Assembly: GCA_020809705.1 (NCBI GenBank)
Contig: CP085831.1
Location: 1,922,001 to 1,986,000, forward strand
Reading direction: 5' to 3'
Length of the DNA: 64,000 nt
Origin: Calonectria ilicicola
Taxonomy: Eukaryota; Ascomycota; Sordariomycetes; Hypocreales; Nectriaceae
Part shown: positions 32,963 to 44,127 of the stretch, one piece after another
Layout: each line of letters starts with the position of its first letter
Numbering within the stretch: position 1 is the first letter of the stretch
Made by a program: the position numbers and the translations under genes
Notes under the pieces: model-generated
Seen by the model: the letters and a program-made list of their open reading frames with translations, nothing else
The model's database searches: none
Told to the model about the DNA's origin: nothing

Positions 32963-34386
32963 ATAAAGAGGAGTAAATTGGAGGGGTCTTGGGGCTGTTG
33001 ATTAGACTGCCCACCTCAGCCACTCCTAGTCGCGGTGGATGAACTACTTGAACGAATTAATGATTATGAGATATGCTTTTGGTTTAAATATTTGTGTATA
33101 GCTACAAATAATATCATTTCAGACTATTTATGATGACACGACAAATCCCTGATTGTAAAGAAAACATTACTCAAGACTCGGCCTGAGTATATTCACCAGC
33201 TGCCTCTTCAAGCAACATATCACGGCATATATTTACGTCTTCATCGAATAGACAATCTGCATACAGTTTAAATTACCCACACTTGTTGATCTGATGGCCT
33301 TGGTTATTCCGCCTCGAGTTACCCTATAGTCTAGATCGTACAGCGTGAATTTGGACCACGATGTCTGTGCGCAGCTTCGGTCAGGTACATTCAGGAACGA
33401 AGTCGGAATGAGAAGCTTCGTGGCTATTTACGGGCTTGGTCACGTGATGTATGAATGCGCCACAGAATTCCGTGTTCATGACGATGTCAGCTTTGGGGAT
33501 AAGTACAGCGATTGAGGCGAGGTCATTAGCCTCTAAAAGCTTCTCTATGAAAAGGTCAACCTGGAAAAAGGATAAAGCCCGAGTAACTTCCGATAGCTTA
33601 GTGTTCGAATTTCTTGAGCACATGTGTAATGGACTTCGGGATCAATCGGCTTACATCGCTTATTGATGGTTTAGCCTCAGCTGTGCTTTTGCACAAGTGT
33701 GAACAGCGCCAATGATGTCGCAACGGTGCAAGGAATGCTACGAGATGGTCCCCCAAGAAAAAATGGCGTTTGTTCCTAGGCTTTTTACACTTTCCATCTA
33801 GAATATGACTGCCGGTATTTTGGCTGCATTTATTATTGGCTTGTCGGTCGTGTTGAACGTCATAGTCTCGCACAGCCGATGCGCCACTAACCTCCAGCTC
33901 TGGGGTGCGAACCATGGCTTTGGGTCACAAGGCGCACTTGTTCTTGGGACACCCAAACGCTCTCGCATGCTGTTGGATGACAAGCAATTGATGGAGCTGC
34001 ATTGCTTATGGAACGCGTGGAAGAATTGTACCCTGCAATATTCTTGAAATAAAACAGTAATTGATATCCTGATACACTGGTTTGTTTCCTTTGTCACCGA
34101 GAAACCACCTTATCGCTCATAAGGCATCCTCGCTAGCACGGGAAAAGGCCTCCCACCGCAAGGCAGCGTGGCTATGCTGCAAGCTAACTAAGTTAGCGCG
34201 ACTGCTTCCAGGGAAATGTCAACGTCGCAATGTTGCGCGCAACGATTATTTAGATGTCGATTTGCCCCGCAAAACAATTGGTCTGCAATACAACTGATTC
34301 GGCGCTTCTAACTGTAACTAGCCCATGTCATAGCGGGGAGTCGTCCTCGCCGTCTTTATTACACATCGCACTTGGTTCGCGACACA
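32963..34386. other. Intergenic, no gene seen
   Basis: About 1.4 kb before the large HET gene. Short frames on both strands between 33381 and 34297 overlap and have no recognisable content. Confidence 0.5.
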
Positions 34387-37300
34387 ATGGCCAAGGAACC
34401 AAGTTACGGGCCATTGGAGCCGTCGTCTTCCCAAATTCGTCTGCTCTACCTTTTACCGCTGCCGAAAAGAAAACAGGCATTGCAGGAGCCGTGGTATGAT
34501 TGCACCGACATCGAATGCACTTTCAAGACCGTAGACCTCGCCAGCGCCCCAGCATATGAAGCCCTCTCATACACTTGGGGCGATGGTACGGCCACCGCCC
34601 GAATTCTTCTTAATGGAGAAAAGTTTGCCATACGGCCTCACCTTGCCTACGCCTTGGCTGCCCTGCGCACATCCGCGCCTCGAATCCTGTGGATTGATGC
34701 CCTCTGCATAAACCAAACGAATGTCCATGAGCGAAACCACCAAGTTGGGTTGATGGGAAACATCTATCGCCAAGCCGAACGTGTGTTGGTCTGGCTTGGA
34801 CGACCTGGTTCCAAGTGGGATTCACTGGTAACCGGCGCACTTAGCATGGCCGAGAGACTTGGTGGATGTTCCCCTGAAACGAAACTTCCACCACCCCCTC
34901 CTGATCTGAACGTCCATGACCAAACGAACTTTGATCAATGGCTTGAATCCTGGCAACCGGTCATCAACGAGGATGAAGATGCACAAACCGATGATGACGA
35001 GGACAAGCAATCGGATGTAGGGAGTGGGGCAGAATCAAGCGTAGGGAGCGACACAGAATCAGAGATGGGGGAATCGTCCAAGCCACACGAAACCGAGTTG
35101 GAAATTCGCCTCAGAATCCAACTCGATAATTGGTCCGACATGAAGACCATGCATCTCAAACATGAGCAACAAAGACAACGACTTCCCGGAATGTTGGGGG
35201 ATTTTCAGAAGGTCCAGTCGTTTTTGACAGAGAGACAACAGGAACTAAAAGCCATCCAAACCTTGGAGTACGAGCAGCGAGAGGGGTTGACACAGCTAAG
35301 GGATCTGGAATCGCAACAACGGCGCAAGCTAGAAAAGCCGTTGAAACGGGTCATGCGACCTGTCAGGGAAAAGCACATGAAGGCCTTTCAAAAGATCAAT
35401 GAGATTGGTCATAATAAACGACTATGGAATTGGGAATTCCAAACAATAGAGCCAAGAGCACGGTATGCGGAGGGTGGTTCTGAAACAGATGATGAAGACC
35501 AAAGAGAATCACAGTCGCTCTATCGTGAGATGCTAGGAAATGTGGGAACTCTTCAGCAGTCTATCGCTGGTCTTCGTGAAGATCTTGACCAGCAAAGGAC
35601 AGAGATGAATTATCAAATGTGGAAAGAGTGCATGGACCTGCTACAAGCATTCCAAGGGGTAGATGAGAGTCAACGCCGAGAGCTGGGAAAGCTGCGAGAT
35701 CAGATTGATCGGTGGCAACTACCAGAAAACCAGCAACAAGAAGCCGCCCTGGTTTTGCTGGAATTACAAACTACATCTATCCAACATCAAGAAAAGCAAT
35801 GGAATCAATTGCTGCAGACTGAGGTTGGCAATATGGCTGATCTATCCAGTTTCCTGATTGAACAGTATCAATCTATACAAGACGCTGTAGACCAGCAGCG
35901 ACAAGAGTTACGAACATTCCTACATGTCCAAGAAAGCAATTTGAGAGAATCGGGCTATATTGTGGATCCCTTCTTGACTCAGGAGGAAGTTGAGATACTT
36001 TCGGAGGTGAGAATGAGTAGACGGGCGGTGATGGAGCGACGGATATCTCTAAGAGATATCGAGCTTAGGCGATGGGGAGTTGAATCAATTCTGAAGCAGT
36101 TCGAAATGTGGCGATCAAGAGTATACGAGATGGAAAGACTACTCCCCAGTTCCGATATCATCAGAGACGTATCCTTGAGAGCTCAAGCTGAATGGGTCCA
36201 ATTATGGTTGGACATGAAGCGGAATGAGGCCATGGAGTGGGAAAACCTTCTCTTCGGCGAGGAAAGCAACGATAACAGACTTCCAACCATCGACTTGCAA
36301 AGCCTGGCTGCCATTTGCAACTTGCCATATTGGAGCCGGTTGTGGATAGTTCAAGAAGTGCTTTTAGCGAAAGAATTGGTTTTTTGCTTTGGAGACAATT
36401 CCAGGACAACTGCGAGTTGGGATGTGCTGGCCAAGGCTCAACAGTCTATGGACAGAATCCCTGATATCTGGGAGTTGAGCCCAGCTATCAATGAATCCAT
36501 CGACAAGATAAGGAAAGCTCTACCATTTCAACTGGAAAAACTGCGAGATTCACAGTCGGGTGGAACCCAAAGACACTGGCCCCTTCATACCCTGGTAGAC
36601 ATGACGAGAGATTCTCTCTGCCAAGACCCGCGCGACAAGATATACGGTGTGCTTGGACTTACTAGTGGATTCCGGGCCGAGGAACTGGAAATCAGTTATG
36701 AAAAGTCCGTCGAAGCTGTCTATGAAGATGCTCTACAGTGGTATTATTCAAACTATAACGAGAAGGAAGACTCTCCGAGTTTGATTAGATTCAGCCAGTT
36801 GCTACAACTATCACTTAAGGGTCATTGCAGTGCACCAAGTCCAGGAGAGAGCTCGCCAATGTTTTCTCTTAAAGAGGATATTCTATCGCAGTCTACAGAA
36901 GCATTCTGCACTATGGGAATGCTCAGCGGCTCTATACTTCCTATCGACGATTTGCTGGAAAATCAATCTTTGATTGAACTACGGCAACGTGATTGGATCA
37001 GCGTTGTCGTTGAGTATCTTGACAAGTCTGGGGTACCGAGGTCAAGGAATGCTATTGAAGAGGAACTTGTGTATCTTGATTCCATTCAAACATGTCTACT
37101 GCTGCGGCCTTCAATTTCCACCTACGCCACGGGTAACGGAATTGTTGATCATTTATCAGATGAAGACAATTCGTCTCTATCGGACGGTATTTGTGAAGTG
37201 GGTGCTCACCAAGTCTCAATGTACTTCATTGCTAGCGGTGGGAGGTTCGGTATCTCATCTAGCAGCATTAGAGAAGGTGACCTTTTATGTGAGTTCCGAG

Positions 37301-38133
37301 ATTCGCACATGGGCGTCATTTTGCGTCCCAGAGGAAATCATTATCAATTGGTCAGCAAAGCGATTTTATCATCAATCTTGGCGGATGGTAACTTGCGCAA
37401 TAAGGATTTGGGGAGACGACTAGACTACTCTTTGGGTCGTGTGATTGACCACATCGGGAGCCATTCGAAACCAACCGAGACAAACTCTTCGACTGTTGAT
37501 GTGACCCTAGACGTAGCATCTCTACAAAGCCTCACCATGCCGTTGGGTCTTAGTACAAAGCACCAGAACCGAGAGCCTCTAGACATACAGGAAGCTGCGT
37601 TTGGGTGGTATGAGTTTACCAAATACGGACTGGATATGAGTCCCGGCCCCGTCAGACTTGGTTGGAGAAGAAAAGAGATTATCCAAGCGCCGAAGAGTGC
37701 ACTTTCATACGATCGGGATACAAAGCCCCTAAGTTCCTCCAAATTCACAACAAGTGTCTCTGGAGACCAGATATGGGCCGCTGATCACATGTGGAAGCGC
37801 ATAGAGCTCGAACTAATGATCGACCTGGAAGCCTCACAGACATACCCAGCACTTAGGACAGCCCCGCCAAAACGTCGGGAAGCTACTTATACGGCAAATT
37901 TCATAGCAGATTCCATGTCCCACATACCAAGAGCTGGGTCACTAGACTCCGTGGAGACTATTGATGTGGCACTTGAGACTGCTGGACCTGAATTCTCCAC
38001 GCATGCTGCTGCAACAAACTCAGTTTTGAAAACTTCAGAGGATGTGGATCCTCCCAAAGGTCGTAGATACACTAAGGAAGCCCTAGTGAGAAACTTAAAC
38101 GGATTGTGGAAATGGAAGAATAGGTTTATTTAA
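34387..38133 (+). CDS. Giant HET-domain protein with a coiled-coil insertion inside the HET domain
   Basis: Single exon, 1248 residues from ATG 34387 (the open frame begins 15 bases upstream without an ATG). HET block 1 is YEALSYTWGDGTATARILLN (about 57-76). Block 2 is ILWIDALCINQTNVHERNHQ (about 100-119) followed by IYRQAERVLVWLG. Block 3, normally shortly after, appears only at about residue 645 as LPYWSRLWIVQEVLLAKELV. Between them lie a Pro run, an acidic Ser-rich stretch (about 194-240) and roughly 370 residues dominated by Glu, Gln, Arg and Leu with heptad character. After block 3 come DPRDKIYGVLGL and SYEKSVEAVYEDALQWYYSN, the standard end of long HET proteins. The HET family controls incompatibility cell death; the insert probably mediates oligomerisation (inference). 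Confidence 0.92.
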   Translation: MAKEPSYGPLEPSSSQIRLLYLLPLPKRKQALQEPWYDCTDIECTFKTVDLASAPAYEALSYTWGDGTATARILLNGEKFAIRPHLAYALAALRTSAPRILWIDALCINQTNVHERNHQVGLMGNIYRQAERVLVWLGRPGSKWDSLVTGALSMAERLGGCSPETKLPPPPPDLNVHDQTNFDQWLESWQPVINEDEDAQTDDDEDKQSDVGSGAESSVGSDTESEMGESSKPHETELEIRLRIQLDNWSDMKTMHLKHEQQRQRLPGMLGDFQKVQSFLTERQQELKAIQTLEYEQREGLTQLRDLESQQRRKLEKPLKRVMRPVREKHMKAFQKINEIGHNKRLWNWEFQTIEPRARYAEGGSETDDEDQRESQSLYREMLGNVGTLQQSIAGLREDLDQQRTEMNYQMWKECMDLLQAFQGVDESQRRELGKLRDQIDRWQLPENQQQEAALVLLELQTTSIQHQEKQWNQLLQTEVGNMADLSSFLIEQYQSIQDAVDQQRQELRTFLHVQESNLRESGYIVDPFLTQEEVEILSEVRMSRRAVMERRISLRDIELRRWGVESILKQFEMWRSRVYEMERLLPSSDIIRDVSLRAQAEWVQLWLDMKRNEAMEWENLLFGEESNDNRLPTIDLQSLAAICNLPYWSRLWIVQEVLLAKELVFCFGDNSRTTASWDVLAKAQQSMDRIPDIWELSPAINESIDKIRKALPFQLEKLRDSQSGGTQRHWPLHTLVDMTRDSLCQDPRDKIYGVLGLTSGFRAEELEISYEKSVEAVYEDALQWYYSNYNEKEDSPSLIRFSQLLQLSLKGHCSAPSPGESSPMFSLKEDILSQSTEAFCTMGMLSGSILPIDDLLENQSLIELRQRDWISVVVEYLDKSGVPRSRNAIEEELVYLDSIQTCLLLRPSISTYATGNGIVDHLSDEDNSSLSDGICEVGAHQVSMYFIASGGRFGISSSSIREGDLLCEFRDSHMGVILRPRGNHYQLVSKAILSSILADGNLRNKDLGRRLDYSLGRVIDHIGSHSKPTETNSSTVDVTLDVASLQSLTMPLGLSTKHQNREPLDIQEAAFGWYEFTKYGLDMSPGPVRLGWRRKEIIQAPKSALSYDRDTKPLSSSKFTTSVSGDQIWAADHMWKRIELELMIDLEASQTYPALRTAPPKRREATYTANFIADSMSHIPRAGSLDSVETIDVALETAGPEFSTHAAATNSVLKTSEDVDPPKGRRYTKEALVRNLNGLWKWKNRFI

Positions 38134-38820
38134 TTTTCAGGATGCAAGATACATAATTGTATGCATATTTGTTTTCATGTTATCAAAAGCTGGGCTGGCG
38201 CGTAAACTGAAGAGCTAAGGAAGTTTATGGGAGGGTTGTCTTTAAGCACATATAATATCGCCCTTACTGAGTCGTCGACCACAATTCTCGTCATCATCAA
38301 TGTGACTCTGAACTGTATTTTTGATCATTCCATTTAACCCGAATTTTGTATCGAAATCTCATTTACCTGAAGGTTGTCAAGCATCGAGAAAGTGAGCATA
38401 TCATGTCTCTAGTAGTTGACGTTTATATCTTTCTGGCCAGTGCTTATTTACAGATCGTGATATGGGGGTTTGTAGGAGAATACGCGAAGAACTCCCACAA
38501 ACCAAGTAATCATAAGACTATATGAGCTGCATGAGTAAGCTCGGTGGTAGGCCGAATTAATCTGCCACAACAGATGCAATCTATTGACCAATGTACTACT
38601 TGATCTAGCTATAAAGCAGTCCCAGCCTTGACTCAGCAACTGTTCTTCCCGTTGCTAATAGAAGCAAGCAAAGCCACAAGTGTCCACTTGTTTTGTATTC
38701 ACTTTCCCCCCGTACTTCCAGTGATAAGTCCCACATACGCAAGACTGCCACCCTAAAAAGAGGAAGAATAACGTGGTCAGCAAATATTTCTTACTGTTGG
38801 TATTCCGACGTCAGAGAATG
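38134..38820. other. Intergenic, no gene seen
   Basis: Noncoding DNA downstream of the HET gene. Small frames at 38448-38639 and 38693-38896 are unsupported. Confidence 0.5.
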
Positions 38821-39012
38821 TCACTTCAGTACCTGGTATACCGTAGGGTGCTGTAAGCATGCAGAATTGGGAGACTCGCTAGCCCCTCTGCAGTGAGCGC
38901 AGTAGTGACGCCCCCACGTTTTCAAGGAGCGACATCTTGCGCACCAATATGCATCATCGTTGCCGGCATAATGTGCATGTGCGCGCACCTTACCACAGTT
39001 ACGACAATACAT
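38821..39012 (-). CDS. Small protein with three CxxC pairs (putative zinc ribbon)
   Basis: Minus strand, 63 residues from ATG 39012; an upstream in-frame ATG at 39141 would add 43 residues of low-complexity sequence. The Cys pairs are YCRNCGK, WCARCRS and YCAHCRG, separated by 18 and 10 residues, with several His between them. That could bind one or two zinc ions. There is no signal peptide from this start. The gene is short, the promoter is not evident and it might have further exons. The evenly spaced pairs are the only reason to call it real. Confidence 0.4.
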   Translation of the reverse strand: MYCRNCGKVRAHAHYAGNDDAYWCARCRSLKTWGRHYCAHCRGASESPNSACLQHPTVYQVLK

Positions 39013-40774
39013 AGGATTAGCGAGATGTGGGTGATGCAAAGTTGGTTGGAGTGACGGCGACAAAAAGATTTCAGTGACGCATGAGTCAAAAAGGACGGGA
39101 CCTGGGTATTTTGTAGGCTGATTATATCGTGTCAGCATCAAAGACTGGGATGGCAGGGCTGTTGACGGTGTGGGGAGATTTGATCCTATTTATGCCCTCT
39201 AACCATTTCACGTAGGAAGGGCACATGTAACCCAAGAGCGGGGTGACGGTCTGTCTGGGCCAGAGATCCAATTAAAGGAGGCAAATCAAAAAGTGAGGCG
39301 ATCGTCACATGGTCGGGTTGAAAGTGCAATTCGTGACCAATCTCAGCGGGCGATAGCAGCTAGTCTTGTGACAATTTCCAATACCAAAGCCATATTCGCC
39401 TCGGCCGACATCTCCTCAAAGGACCGTTATCCCCACGCCACAAGATATGTAAAAAGTACGTGAGACCAGGTGTCTATTACAATGGCGAAAGATTGGACGT
39501 GCCTCTGTATCACGCAGGTCGCTTTAGTCTATGCGATGTACCAATAGGTAACGCCACTTCATTGGGACGGTTTCCGGGATTCTGAAGCTCTAACCATAGA
39601 AGAGAATGCAAAAATATCGCAAAATATTGACGGCCCTTCAGGTTCCACAAGGATGATCGCGGGAGAGGGACAGGCATCACCTAAATAGCCTATCCTGAAT
39701 GAATACGTGGCACATTGTGAGCCCTAACACTTATCCTCTCAGTTTAAAAGGACAAGTAGAATACTATCATATCTCCTCATTGGGACCCAGTGCAAATCCC
39801 CCGCTTTAGAGCTTTACTGGAGGTTCTCCCGCTTGGTTATGTACGACGGAGATGAAGAAAAAAAACGATGCAACCCATGCCGTTCATGCAGACGTCTTAA
39901 TGTCTAACCTAACACATATTTGCCTTTGATACGAAATAGATTATCGATGATTATACACTCACGAGGTTGTTAGGTGCAGTTCTGACGGTATGGTTCATAT
40001 TTTTGAGCCATCAGTCCGTGATAGTTTTTCGCCTAGCCGCTTCAATGTAACCATATTCTCTACCGTTGGATACCTATAAATCTATATGCTTCGCATCCCG
40101 ACATTGGATAGGCTTATCCTACTCCTGCACAAATGCCACAATGCATTAACACGAAGAGATTGATTGAGCTGATCATTTATTTCAAAACCAATTACATGGA
40201 ATGACCATTCTCTGACTACTTGTAATTTCTCCTCTCCATGTGTACACTATAAGGAATATTAGGTTACATTTGAGTGTTTACTCGTGAATCCACCGCAAGT
40301 TGAAAGCAACGGGGATCATTAATACTAAGGCTACAGATCCCCTCCTATTTAAAAGCAATGGTCCAACATCATCGATTTGAAATCGAATTATTAGCCTTGG
40401 TTTAATCAAAGGTTCTCCATTAGTTCCAAGCTCTTCCCTAAGAATTAACCGCTCAGCGTCCAGTGCCAATTAGCAGCGACGATGTTACTACCCGCAACCC
40501 CACACAGACTGGACCGGTGACTTGTTGGAGCGCGGATCCTTTGTCGGTTACAATTGGCCATTGGCCCGTTTTTCTACGCCTCCTAATCATCACTGCTTGG
40601 CACTTAGTTGTTCTTTGATGCCCACTCCACTTGTTGGTTCGACCAGTGTGGTTTTGCAACAGAGAGCGACATAAAACCGCAGTCCCCAACCCATTTGTGC
40701 CCAGCCACTCACTTTTCTTACGCAAATCCATCATTTCAATTTCATTGGCTCGCATAATTCATTGATATCATACA
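39013..40774. other. Intergenic, no gene seen
   Basis: About 1.7 kb without supported coding sequence. Frames at 40278-40469 and 40453-40755 (minus) are not convincing. The promoter of the gene at 40775 lies at the right end. Confidence 0.5.
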
Positions 40775-41386
40775 ATGGCTGGACGCGGACGATCAGACTT
40801 GCCGAGACTTCCTCCGATGGACCCATCACTCCAAACCCGCCCAGTGCCAAGGTCGCGCCAGTTCTCTGTTCGCTCCTACGGTCCAGGTGCCGATGCCGAC
40901 ATACTACAGACAGCAACTTCTCTCAAGGCACTCGATGTCCTCACCGGGTACAAGCCCTTATCAGACCTACCCGAGACTGAAGACGATGACGAGCTTGACC
41001 GTTACATTGAACGAAGAGAGGCGGTGTTGCTTCGCCATAAAATGCGGAATTTTCTAGAAGAGGTTGAGTCTATGGGCAGGATAGATTGGCGAGATGAGGG
41101 CACATTTGAAGACGATCCAACTTGGGGCCTTCAAGTGATAGTCACATCTTACACTGAAGCAGCACTAGATAATCTTGATGCAGCCCTCTCCACCCTTATT
41201 AGGGCAGTAGACCGTTATTTTCTTCAGCAGATCGATTCGTTCTCAGAAACCTACGTTCTTGAATTGAACAAGAGGTTTAAATTGGACCTGATTTTGGAGT
41301 TATCAAGTGCCGAATTTCCTACCGAGGTTGGTGAAGATCAAGAAGCGCTTCAAGACCTACGTGTCAAATTGATCTTCCGATATTAG
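40775..41386 (+). CDS. Unknown fungal protein; frame continues 59 codons beyond its TAG
   Basis: ATG 40775 to TAG 41384-41386 gives 203 residues: a basic, Pro-rich N-terminus (MAGRGRSDLPRLPPMDPSL), an acidic segment (LPETEDDDELDRYIERREAV), then helical sequence (LLRHKMRNFLEEVES, LDNLDAALSTLIRAVDRYF). After the TAG the same frame stays open to a second TAG at 41564-41566 and encodes protein-like sequence with many aromatics (YPEHAHAEDIRH, GVDWCPIWKIPLIYAYADQL). This suggests an original protein of about 262 residues interrupted by one nonsense codon, or readthrough. An intron ending at 41386 would need the weak donor GTTGGT at 41327. No known domain is recognised. No signal peptide. Confidence 0.7.
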   Translation: MAGRGRSDLPRLPPMDPSLQTRPVPRSRQFSVRSYGPGADADILQTATSLKALDVLTGYKPLSDLPETEDDDELDRYIERREAVLLRHKMRNFLEEVESMGRIDWRDEGTFEDDPTWGLQVIVTSYTEAALDNLDAALSTLIRAVDRYFLQQIDSFSETYVLELNKRFKLDLILELSSAEFPTEVGEDQEALQDLRVKLIFRY

Positions 41387-41566
41387 AACTACCCGGAACA
41401 TGCACATGCGGAAGATATCCGGCATTCAAATGGGGTAACGACATACTTTAACGGGGTAGATTGGTGTCCTATTTGGAAAATCCCGTTGATCTATGCGTAT
41501 GCTGATCAGCTTGACGATGCGTCTCAAATGTTTCCGATGACCAACTATGAACCATACTTTTACTAG
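41387..41566 (+). pseudogene. In-frame continuation after TAG of the 40775 gene
   Basis: Fifty-nine sense codons directly after the TAG, ending in TAG 41564. Composition and hydrophobic pattern match a folded C-terminal segment rather than untranslated DNA. It is translated only if the TAG is absent, read through or spliced out. Confidence 0.5.
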
Positions 41567-42619
41567 AAATAAGTACTTATTTGTCGAGACTATTTGTGGC
41601 TGGCCTCAATGGCCTCACCGGCTTCAATGCGTTGTCGCAGCCCCACAGCCAATTGGGGCTTGACCTAGCTATAAAACACATAGTTGACTGCTCTTTATTT
41701 CATAGAAATTAAGGCCTCTTTCAATCTCTCGTTATGAACCAATGACCAAAGTATGATATTATTCTGTACCTATGTTTTTGGACTATTAAATTTGACAACT
41801 TTGCTGTGACATTCTTGATTTAATTTGCCGCAAGTTACATCATCTAATCGAAGCAAGCCATGAGGTAGGCAGGTTCGAGATTTGCGCCTACAGAATCAGC
41901 GATAAATTTTATTTACGGATTTTTGGACAATTTTATTATTATTATGAATTCTTTTTTTTTTACAGTTGGAAAAAAGGACAGCCCGAGTTAAAACAGGGCT
42001 GCAAAGGCGGAGGGATGTTAGTGCGCCGCACAGTCTCTCTATATTGGTCGACTACCCGCTACCGATGCTTGCCAAAATATGCCTGTTCGTGTAGGATTGC
42101 ATTTTTGTTTTTGTATGGATTGGGGGCTGCATCAGATGTGGTTGGCAGCGTATTACACATTGGCAGATCATAACACAGTGCAATCATCTACTTTTCAGAA
42201 GATCCTCTTCCCAAGCTTTGGGTAAAAGCATATCGGATGTGCCTTGATGCTCCAAGGATGTAATGAGCCTTACGGACTGGCCAAGATTGGAGGACGAGTC
42301 ATGCGAAAGATGATTCAAATGACCCTACCGGACAGTTTATACGGGTAATGACATGGTGAAAGTTTCTATCCAGTCCAAGGAAAGGTGGTATATTGCGAGA
42401 CGAATTATGGCTAGCTTCAGTCATCAGATTTGGCTTTGGTAAGTGTTTCAGAGATTTGTGTCATACATCCGTTTCAATGTAAGTTGAAAGCTGTTTATTT
42501 AGCGAGCGACATCTCATGTCATGTAATACCATTTATAACATTTCAACATTGCCTATACATTTCTATGGCGATTTTAATAAACTTGACTTGACTCCATCGC
42601 CGCAAGTAGAATCCTTAAC
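41567..42619. other. Intergenic, no gene seen
   Basis: About 1 kb, with a short T run near 41951. No coding sequence is supported. Confidence 0.5.
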
Positions 42620-42904
42620 TTAACAGCCCCGACCAGTATTCCACGAATGGTCACCACAGCCTCCGAAATTGCCGCTCTTTTGACAAATCACCTGTCCTGC
42701 GTTCGAAGAGCAGTCATAATTCTTTTGCTTGAGAGCACCTGCAAAGTCCGCAGCATTTTGCTGAGCTGATCTCGCCTGATCTGAGCCGCAGTCATATGTG
42801 CAAGTGTTTCCACTGCTCTGTGCTTGGTTCACGAAACAACGTTGCTCACAAGCATTGGCCGCAGCAAAAAGGGCCAGGAAAACGGTGAACACGGCTTTAA
42901 CCAT
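42620..42904 (-). CDS. Small secreted cysteine-rich protein (effector-like)
   Basis: Single exon of 94 residues on the minus strand, ATG 42902-42904. A clear signal peptide (MVKAVFTVFLALFAAANA) precedes a mature part of about 76 residues with eight Cys: CEQRC at the start, then NTC, YDC, YDC, VIC, GGC and a C-terminal RGC. An even number of Cys in a small secreted protein suggests four disulfides. It ends exactly at the last Cys. Secreted proteins of this kind include effectors, antimicrobial peptides and surface proteins; the sequence does not decide among them. It lies about 0.9 kb from the edge of the AT-rich transposon block. Confidence 0.85.
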   Translation of the reverse strand: MVKAVFTVFLALFAAANACEQRCFVNQAQSSGNTCTYDCGSDQARSAQQNAADFAGALKQKNYDCSSNAGQVICQKSGNFGGCGDHSWNTGRGC

Positions 42905-43838
42905 TGTGACTAATACAAGTGAAAGTTAGACAATATTTAGACTGGATCCCATAGAGTAGCAACTTACAAGTAGGTGAGTGATGGGTGTGATTGATAAATC
43001 TTGAGTTCTGTCTGATGAGAAACGCTGTGAAATAATCGAGCTTTTGAAGGGGAAATCTGGTGTTCTTATATCTCTGACCGTTGGTTTAGTTCCTTGATTG
43101 TTTCCTTGCAAACACTTGCCAAATATTGTCTAGTGGCATCAAATTGCAAGTCATGTCTCAATACCCCGCCACGCTCCTAAAACTAGTCGCCTTCTCCATC
43201 CCCCTGTCACCGACTTTTGCACCTTTTCTCCTCGTTTTCTTTGCTGATTAGAGTTTTTTTCTCTATACATCATATTACTAGCTACTAAGTCTCATTAGAA
43301 TAGCTACCACTGTTGTCTAAAGCCTGCCGATCTGCTCTCAGCCCCCACTAATTGTGGGGCAACCTCATTTTAGTCCCAGACATTACTGCCAGCTCAGCCT
43401 TTGAGTTTCTCCTGACGAGCTGGCCGGGGCAACTTGGTCACCGACACGAGTAAGCCTTAAGCTCTATGAGAGGCTGTCCGGTTCTACGATGTGACACATG
43501 TCACCATTGATGTAGTTACTTATTCCTACGCCAGACCACAGCGGTAGGGATCGCCGAAAAATGATCTCCACGAACTATTTAGTCTCTAATCTAGCCCTTA
43601 CCTTCGACCAATCAAGTTGTTTCATGTGCAGTGCCATTATGCAAAACCAGAAATGGCTGGCCATGAGTCATTTCTACCGAATAGTAACCTCATGTGCCTA
43701 GCTGAGCTGAACGCGGCAGATTAATCTGGTAACGATCGACAGATCGACAGGCTACAACGCAAGAACTCCCTAGGAACTCTTCAGGCGAGTTTTATTTTGG
43801 TAAATTGTGGGCTCTACTTTAGAGGGAGCTTTAAAGCT
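42905..43838. other. Intergenic, approach to the AT block
   Basis: Promoter of the small secreted protein and about 700 bases without a recognisable feature. Composition is still normal until about 43840. Confidence 0.5.
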
Positions 43839-44127
43839 ATAATAGTGATAGATATAATTAAATTTAGTTATATAATTTATTTAATTATAATATAATTAAT
43901 TTATAATAATAAAATTATTTTTATAAAAATTTAAATAATTATATTTAAAATAATATCTTTTATTAAAATTATAAATTTTAATATATATTTTCTATTATTT
44001 TTAATATAATATTATTTAAATATTATATTTTTTTAAAATTATAATTTAAGTCTTTCATATAGTTATTTTCTTTCTTTTAGGAAAGAAAGACGCCGATAAG
44101 GTCACGGGACCTAAAGGCATGCCTTAT
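43839..44127. repeat. AT-rich RIP-affected sequence flanking gypsy element 1
   Basis: The DNA turns abruptly AT-rich at about 43840. A short normal-composition patch (about 44075-44127) precedes the LTR. It belongs to the target into which element 1 inserted, since the other half of that target resumes at 50987. Confidence 0.6.

Noticed and set aside
33381..34297. Cluster of short frames as a possible broken gene
   Set aside because: No pair of frames can be joined with plausible splice sites and none resembles a known domain.
41327..41386. 60-base intron ending at the TAG of the 40775 gene
   Set aside because: Donor GTTGGT is weak and no branch consensus is seen; the removed segment looks like normal coding helix. 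Kept only as an alternative.
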